Part shown: positions 42,034 to 45,957 of the stretch, one piece after another
Layout: every line of letters starts with the position of its first letter
How positions within the stretch are numbered: the stretch's first letter is position 1
Source of the DNA: Deltaproteobacteria bacterium
GTDB taxonomy: Bacteria; Myxococcota_A; Polyangia; JAAYKL01
Length of the DNA stretch: 45,957 bases
NCBI GenBank assembly: GCA_028713995.1
Contig: JAQTNF010000024.1
Coordinates: 1 to 45,957 of the forward strand
Reading direction: 5' to 3'
The notes under the pieces: generated by a model
What the model was told of the DNA's origin: nothing
The model's input: only the letters and a program-made list of their open reading frames with translations
The model's database searches: none
Position numbers and translations under genes: made by a program

Positions 42034-42283
42034 GCAAGGAGCCCGCGTCGCCAGGGCCTACCGGCCCTTCGGCACGTCGATCTTCACCGAGATGAGCGCG
42101 CTCGCGGCGAGCTGCAAGGCCGTCAACCCGCGCACGAGGCTCGTGGTGATCAACAACCCGCAGAACCCGTGCGGCAAGGTGTGGAGCCGCAACGACCTCG
42201 CCTTCATCGCGGGCCTGTGTGAGAAGCACGACGCGTACGTGCTCGGCGAGGCCATCGCGAGGCTCGAGCGGTGGCGCGGATGA
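42030..42283 (+). pseudogene. internally deleted class I/II aminotransferase gene
   Basis: The ATG at 42030 overlaps the terC stop. A one-base shift near 42058 leads into RPFGTSIFTEMSALA, the N-terminal signature of methionine/glutamine-type aminotransferases (YbdL-like GTTIFTEMSALA). The frame then jumps to NPRTRLVVINNPQNPCGKVW, the mid-domain region, and then to a C-terminal GEAIARLERWRG. About 85% of the gene, including the PLP lysine, is missing through two internal deletions. The end still overlaps the amidase start (ATGA). The partner amidase is intact, so the operon lost only this enzyme. Confidence 0.7.
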
Positions 42284-43041
42284 GGGTGGCGCTCGCGCAG
42301 ATCGACGTCGTGACCGGGGACCGGGCGGCGAACCACGGGACCGCCGAGAGGATGGCCGACGAGGCGCGCGCCTCGGGGGCGGATCTCCTCGTGCTGCCCG
42401 AGATGTTCGCCACGGGGTTCGTCATGGATCCGGCCGCGACCGCGGAGCCGCTCGAAGGCCCCACGCCCGCACTCCTGCGGCGCCTCGCGCGCGAGCACCG
42501 CTTGGCGGTGGTGGGCGGGTTCGCGCAGCAGGCGGCTGGCGGCAGGGCGCGCAACGTGGCCCTGGCCGTGGACCGGGACGGTCGCGATCTCGCGCTGTAC
42601 GCCAAGACGCACCTCTTCGCGTTCCTGAACGAGCACCTGCACCACGAACCCGGGGACGCGCCCGCGCCGTTCACGCTCGACGGCGCGAGGATGGCCTGCT
42701 TCATCTGCTACGACCTGCGCTTCCCCGAGCTCTTCAGGCTCGTGGCGGACGAGTGCTGCGTCGTGATCGTCATCGCCTCGTGGCCGCGCGAGAGGCAGGC
42801 CCATTTCGATCTGCTGCTTCGGGCGCGCGCGCTCGAGAACCAGTGCTTCGTGCTCGGCGTGAACCGGGTGGGCGAGGGCGGGGGGCTCCCGTTCGCGGGC
42901 GGGTCCGTGGTCGTGGATCCGCTCGGCCAGGCGATCGCCTCGGGCGGCGAGCGCGCGGGACTGGTGGTGGCCGACGTGGATCTCGGGCGCGTGGACGAGG
43001 TGCGGCGCGCCATGCCGTTCCTCGCGGACCGCAGGTTTTAG
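42280..43041 (+). CDS. nitrilase-superfamily amidase, omega-amidase-like
   Basis: 253 residues from ATG at 42280; an in-frame GTG lies three codons earlier. The nitrilase triad is intact: Glu41 in LPEMFATGF, Lys109 in YAKTHLF, Cys143 in CFICYDLRFPELFR. The sequence and the upstream YbdL-like aminotransferase relic fit an omega-amidase (YafV/Nit2 type), which hydrolyses alpha-ketoglutaramate or alpha-ketosuccinamate made by glutamine or methionine transamination. With the aminotransferase lost, it must now use substrates from another source. It is tail-to-tail with, and overlaps by four bases, the small outer-membrane protein gene. Confidence 0.85.
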   Translation: MRVALAQIDVVTGDRAANHGTAERMADEARASGADLLVLPEMFATGFVMDPAATAEPLEGPTPALLRRLAREHRLAVVGGFAQQAAGGRARNVALAVDRDGRDLALYAKTHLFAFLNEHLHHEPGDAPAPFTLDGARMACFICYDLRFPELFRLVADECCVVIVIASWPRERQAHFDLLLRARALENQCFVLGVNRVGEGGGLPFAGGSVVVDPLGQAIASGGERAGLVVADVDLGRVDEVRRAMPFLADRRF

Positions 43042-43562
43042 GAACCTCCGAAGTACCAGCGCCCGCCCACGGCGCCGAAGATGTCCCAGTCCCAGAACGG
43101 GTAGAAGCGGCTCGCCGGGCCGAACTGGACGAACGCCTCGACCGGCACCCTGTCGAACAGGAACGAGAATCCGAAAGGCGCGCGCACCCAGAAGGCCGGG
43201 TTGGGGTCCCAGCCCCGGTCCTTGCCCTTGCCGGACTCGTGCCAGGGCGCGTCGATGCCCGTGCCTGCGCCCACGCCGAAGTACCACAGGAGCAGGAAGT
43301 ACCTGTTCTCGGTGACGACGGCGGGGTGCCACACGAAGTCGATGAAGCCCACGAGCGCCTGGCGGTTCAAGAGCATGAAGGCCGCGTCGAACTGGAACGC
43401 GAGCGTCTCGTTCAGGAACAGCTTGCCCGTGAGGCCCGTGGGCTCCGGGAAGACCACGCCCAGGCCGAAGACCTTCTTGTTTCCCGCCCCCGCGGCCTCC
43501 GTCGGCGCGGCGAGCAGGACGAGCGCGGCGACTGCCGCGAGGACGACGTTTGCGCGTTTCAT
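43038..43562 (-). CDS. small exported beta-barrel-like protein
   Basis: 174 residues from ATG at 43562. Signal peptide ends near APTEAAG. The mature part has about eight amphipathic aromatic-rich strands (FGLGVVFPEPTGLTGKLFL, FMLLNRQALVGFIDFVWHP, FSFLFDRVPVEAFVQFGP, GAVGGRWYFGGS), suggesting an eight-stranded outer-membrane barrel. Hydrophobic loops rich in Trp suit lipid or membrane contact. No family recognised. No strong ribosome site. Confidence 0.6.
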   Translation of the reverse strand: MKRANVVLAAVAALVLLAAPTEAAGAGNKKVFGLGVVFPEPTGLTGKLFLNETLAFQFDAAFMLLNRQALVGFIDFVWHPAVVTENRYFLLLWYFGVGAGTGIDAPWHESGKGKDRGWDPNPAFWVRAPFGFSFLFDRVPVEAFVQFGPASRFYPFWDWDIFGAVGGRWYFGGS

Positions 43563-43703
43563 GTGAGCGATCATACCAGAAGCGGCGGGCGAGAGGTAAG
43601 TCGGGAAAGTTCTTGAGGGTCATCGGTAACGGCGGTACGAACAATCGTCGTTCCATGGTGAAATCGGGGTAGCAGGCGGTAGCGGCCGCGTACGGAGGAT
43701 GCG

Positions 43704-44810
43704 ATGGCAGACCGACGGTTCTTTCCCGGGATCGGCCCGCTTCTGACATGGGCTTTTGCGCAAGGGATCGGCATGGTCGTGTTCAGCGGTTGCAATGGCG
43801 ACACCGAACCGAAGGAGTATCAGGCGGCCTGCTGCGTCGCGGATCCCGTTCCGCATGGAGTGACATTGCTCAACTGCCAGGACGACGCCATGTGCCCGTC
43901 CGGCACGGCCTGTATCGACGTGTCGAATCTCGACAGCGACAGTGATTGGCCCCGGGCGGATGACGAGGCCGGGGAGCCGACAAGGTGTCGTGGGACTCGC
44001 GGGGACAAGGTCTGCGGCATTCCCGAGACCCGATCGGGCGCGCGGCAGGCGTTGACCCAGGGCTTCCACGTGCAGGCTTTCCGGCTCGAACCCGTGACGG
44101 ACGACCGGTTCAAGGATCGACCGGCGTTCACCTGGCACGCACCGAAAGGCACGAGAATCGTCCACTGCGCCCTGTTCGCGTGTCGCCCGGCGATCCGCGA
44201 AGCGCGCGACGGCCTCGAGATCGCCAACTACGACAGCTGCGTGCTCGCCTCCGAGCTGTACGAGCCGGGATCGGGAATCTTCGATCTGACCAACCCGGAC
44301 CTGGAGTATCGCCCCGTGACCGAGAAGGTCGCCGGGTGCTTTCCGGTGAAGCAACGTCGCATTTCCGAGCTCGCCGTGGGGTGCTGGGCCTACGACACGA
44401 CCCATCTGTTCGCCGCCACCCCGCTGGAAATCATCGACGGCAGAGGCCTGTACAACTACCAACAGGCATTCGTCGAGGACTGCGTGTTGGAGCAGCCGCC
44501 CGACGGAGGCAAGAGCGAAGACAAGGAGGCGAAGGCCTGTTTCGTCGATGGGACGGACGTCATAGGAGCGTGCCACGACGGTGCGTGCCTAAATATCTGC
44601 GTCGACAACTCCGACTGCGCGCCATCCGATGTCGTGGGCGGGTCCGAGCAGGAGCCGGACGCGGCCGTTGATGTCGCGGACGGAACCGACGCGATGGACG
44701 GAGGCGCGACGGGAGCGGATGCCGGTCCGAAGCCGCTGTCCGTTTGCGTGAAGGATCATGATTACATCGGCTTCTGCATGCCTGCCGAGGGCTCCGAGGT
44801 GCGGCCATGA
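43704..44810 (+). CDS. Cys-rich lipoprotein
   Basis: 368 residues; the ATG has CGGAGG upstream. A signal with lipobox FSGC (Cys30). The mature chain is rich in paired Cys (AACCVADP, LNCQDDAMCPSG, CLNICVDNSDC, DGACLN), typical of disulfide-stabilised Myxococcota surface lipoproteins, with an acidic Asp/Ala-rich stretch near the end. The stop overlaps the next start (ATGA). No family recognised. Confidence 0.7.
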   Translation: MADRRFFPGIGPLLTWAFAQGIGMVVFSGCNGDTEPKEYQAACCVADPVPHGVTLLNCQDDAMCPSGTACIDVSNLDSDSDWPRADDEAGEPTRCRGTRGDKVCGIPETRSGARQALTQGFHVQAFRLEPVTDDRFKDRPAFTWHAPKGTRIVHCALFACRPAIREARDGLEIANYDSCVLASELYEPGSGIFDLTNPDLEYRPVTEKVAGCFPVKQRRISELAVGCWAYDTTHLFAATPLEIIDGRGLYNYQQAFVEDCVLEQPPDGGKSEDKEAKACFVDGTDVIGACHDGACLNICVDNSDCAPSDVVGGSEQEPDAAVDVADGTDAMDGGATGADAGPKPLSVCVKDHDYIGFCMPAEGSEVRP

Positions 44811-45957
44811 AACGGATCGCCTTCGTCGCGTTCGCGTTGTCGATGTTGTGCGCACGGCAGGGCCTCGCCCAGAAGGATTTCATGGTCGAGCTGGTCGGGC
44901 CGAACGACACGCTGCCCGCGGTGGTCTGCATTGCGTCCCGCACAATCGAGAAACCGACGCTCGAATGGCGGGGCGTATCCGATGTGCTGGGACAATCGCC
45001 GGATCCGTGCCGTCGCTCGGTTCGGTCCGTCGATGCAGGATGCGGGGACGGCAAGTCCTTGAGCGCTCCGTCTTCGTGCACGTGGCGGTATCGACGGTGC
45101 GGGGGAAAGGGCCCGGCGGAGGCGAAGGCCGAGGATCTTGCGAATAAGCTGCTTCGTGAGGCGCCGGATGTCACCGTGGCGTTCACCGACAACGGCGCTT
45201 GCGCCCCGAAGGTCGTCCTTCCGAGCACCCACAAGAGCATGATGTGCAGACGCGACGGCCTCGCCCGGAAGGACGCAACGGGTGTGGCGGTGCTCGATAT
45301 CGAGTTCGGAACGGGCAACGTCCGCGATATCGAGTCGTTCAACGTCGATGGGAACCTCGTGACGTTCCAGGTCGCCGGCAAAGAGACCCGGGGCACGCTC
45401 AACGTGCGGTTGGCGGGGGGGCACTATCAGGAGACTTCGGTGCAACCGGTCGCCGGACAGCCGGTGAAGCTCGCGCTCGAGCCCGTCTGCTACAAGAGAC
45501 AGCTCACATGGCCGGCACAGGAGGGATGGGCCTCAAACGGCAAGGTGGTGGTGAAATATCGTCGCGGGAACAAGAACAAGGAATGGAAGAGCGGAAGGAT
45601 CCGCCTGTCGGCGGGTGTCGTGAGCGTTGCGTTGCCTCCTTCGCCGTCGGGGGAGGAGTCGACGTTGACCCTCGTGGGGCTCGCGACCTACGAAGTCAGA
45701 TGGACGGCCGAGACACCCCCCATCGAGCTTCCTTTGCGCGCCAAGAGGGTCGGCTTCAAATGGCAGATCCCCTGCGAGTTCCCTTACGCGAGCGAGTGTC
45801 CTGTCGCCCGTCTGACCGATTTCGGCCTCGAGTCGAAGGGAACGTTCGCCGCGGCCCGACCGAATGGATATTGCAGCTACGTGGTGGAAGGCGTGAAGGG
45901 CACGGAGACGTTCCAGCTTCCCGCGGACGTGGTGTTCGTGATGCATGATCTTCCAAC
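44807..45957 (+). CDS. secreted protein, right end of window (3' end missing)
   Basis: ATG at 44807 overlaps the preceding stop, and the frame stays open to the last base, giving at least 383 residues. Signal peptide MKRIAFVAFALSMLCARQ then GLAQ cleavage. The mature part contains several Cys residues, beta-rich segments and no membrane span. It is coupled to the Cys-rich lipoprotein and probably acts with it. No family recognised; the start is well supported, the end is not visible. Confidence 0.65.
   Translation, partial: MKRIAFVAFALSMLCARQGLAQKDFMVELVGPNDTLPAVVCIASRTIEKPTLEWRGVSDVLGQSPDPCRRSVRSVDAGCGDGKSLSAPSSCTWRYRRCGGKGPAEAKAEDLANKLLREAPDVTVAFTDNGACAPKVVLPSTHKSMMCRRDGLARKDATGVAVLDIEFGTGNVRDIESFNVDGNLVTFQVAGKETRGTLNVRLAGGHYQETSVQPVAGQPVKLALEPVCYKRQLTWPAQEGWASNGKVVVKYRRGNKNKEWKSGRIRLSAGVVSVALPPSPSGEESTLTLVGLATYEVRWTAETPPIELPLRAKRVGFKWQIPCEFPYASECPVARLTDFGLESKGTFAAARPNGYCSYVVEGVKGTETFQLPADVVFVMHDLP

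Noticed and set aside
43611-43640. Promoter TTGAGG-17-TACGAA before the Cys-rich lipoprotein gene
   Set aside because: Spacing is right but both boxes are poor matches, so chance is likely.

Overview
The window is high-GC (roughly two thirds G+C by eye). It is dense in secreted lipoproteins, low-complexity Asp-Ser/Asp-Thr linkers, a Ser/Thr kinase with an HRDVSPSN catalytic loop and C-terminal PEGA domain, a ribbon-helix-helix/FHA fusion, VIT/VWA and kelch-like secreted proteins, and HEAT proteins. This suite suggests a Gram-negative of the Myxococcota (former Deltaproteobacteria). The assignment rests on family content and is an inference.

Layout. 1-2152: 3' part of a CHAT caspase-like peptidase gene running off the left edge. 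2153-6130: a visibly AT-rich islet with a minus-strand operon (lipoprotein, OmpA-like protein, small protein) and a two-gene toxin-antitoxin-like cassette with paired TGTACA operators. 6131-9606: a 3.3 kb accessory segment bracketed by two degraded tRNA-3'-end/terminator repeats. It carries a seven-bladed beta-propeller lipoprotein and an AbiEii-type nucleotidyltransferase with its winged-helix partner. 9627-10407: a periplasmic FmdE-domain protein and the stump of an ABC-transporter ATPase. 10404-13819: a strong promoter with dyad operators driving membrane-anchored methyltransferase, TetR regulator, second membrane-anchored methyltransferase and a DMT exporter with a 25-histidine tail. 13868-17581: SNF2 helicase plus SWIM zinc-finger protein. 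18140-31238: large envelope and secreted proteins (1778-residue metzincin lipoprotein, VIT/VWA lipoprotein, kelch-like lipoprotein, TPR/TM protein). 31245-34854: kinase divergent from a HEAT lipoprotein and an RHH-FHA protein. 34873-40982: four-gene minus operon (beta-barrel protein, nucleotide-transporter/HEAT/cyclic-nucleotide-binding fusion, PCMT, zinc phospholipase C). 41107-43041: TerC, a collapsed aminotransferase gene, and an omega-amidase-like nitrilase. 43038-45957: a small outer-membrane protein and a Cys-rich lipoprotein coupled to a secreted protein that runs off the right edge.

The best candidate for an undescribed system is the methyltransferase-TetR-methyltransferase-His-rich exporter operon (10404-13819). 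Next are the Phd/YefM-like antitoxin coupled to a GNAT-like protein behind TGTACA operators (4684-5877) and the transporter/HEAT/cNMP-binding fusion (36588-39878). Several loci are fossils: the ABC ATPase stump, a lipoprotein leader copy at 17.6 kb, the aminotransferase and the tRNA scars. The segment has a history of insertion and decay.
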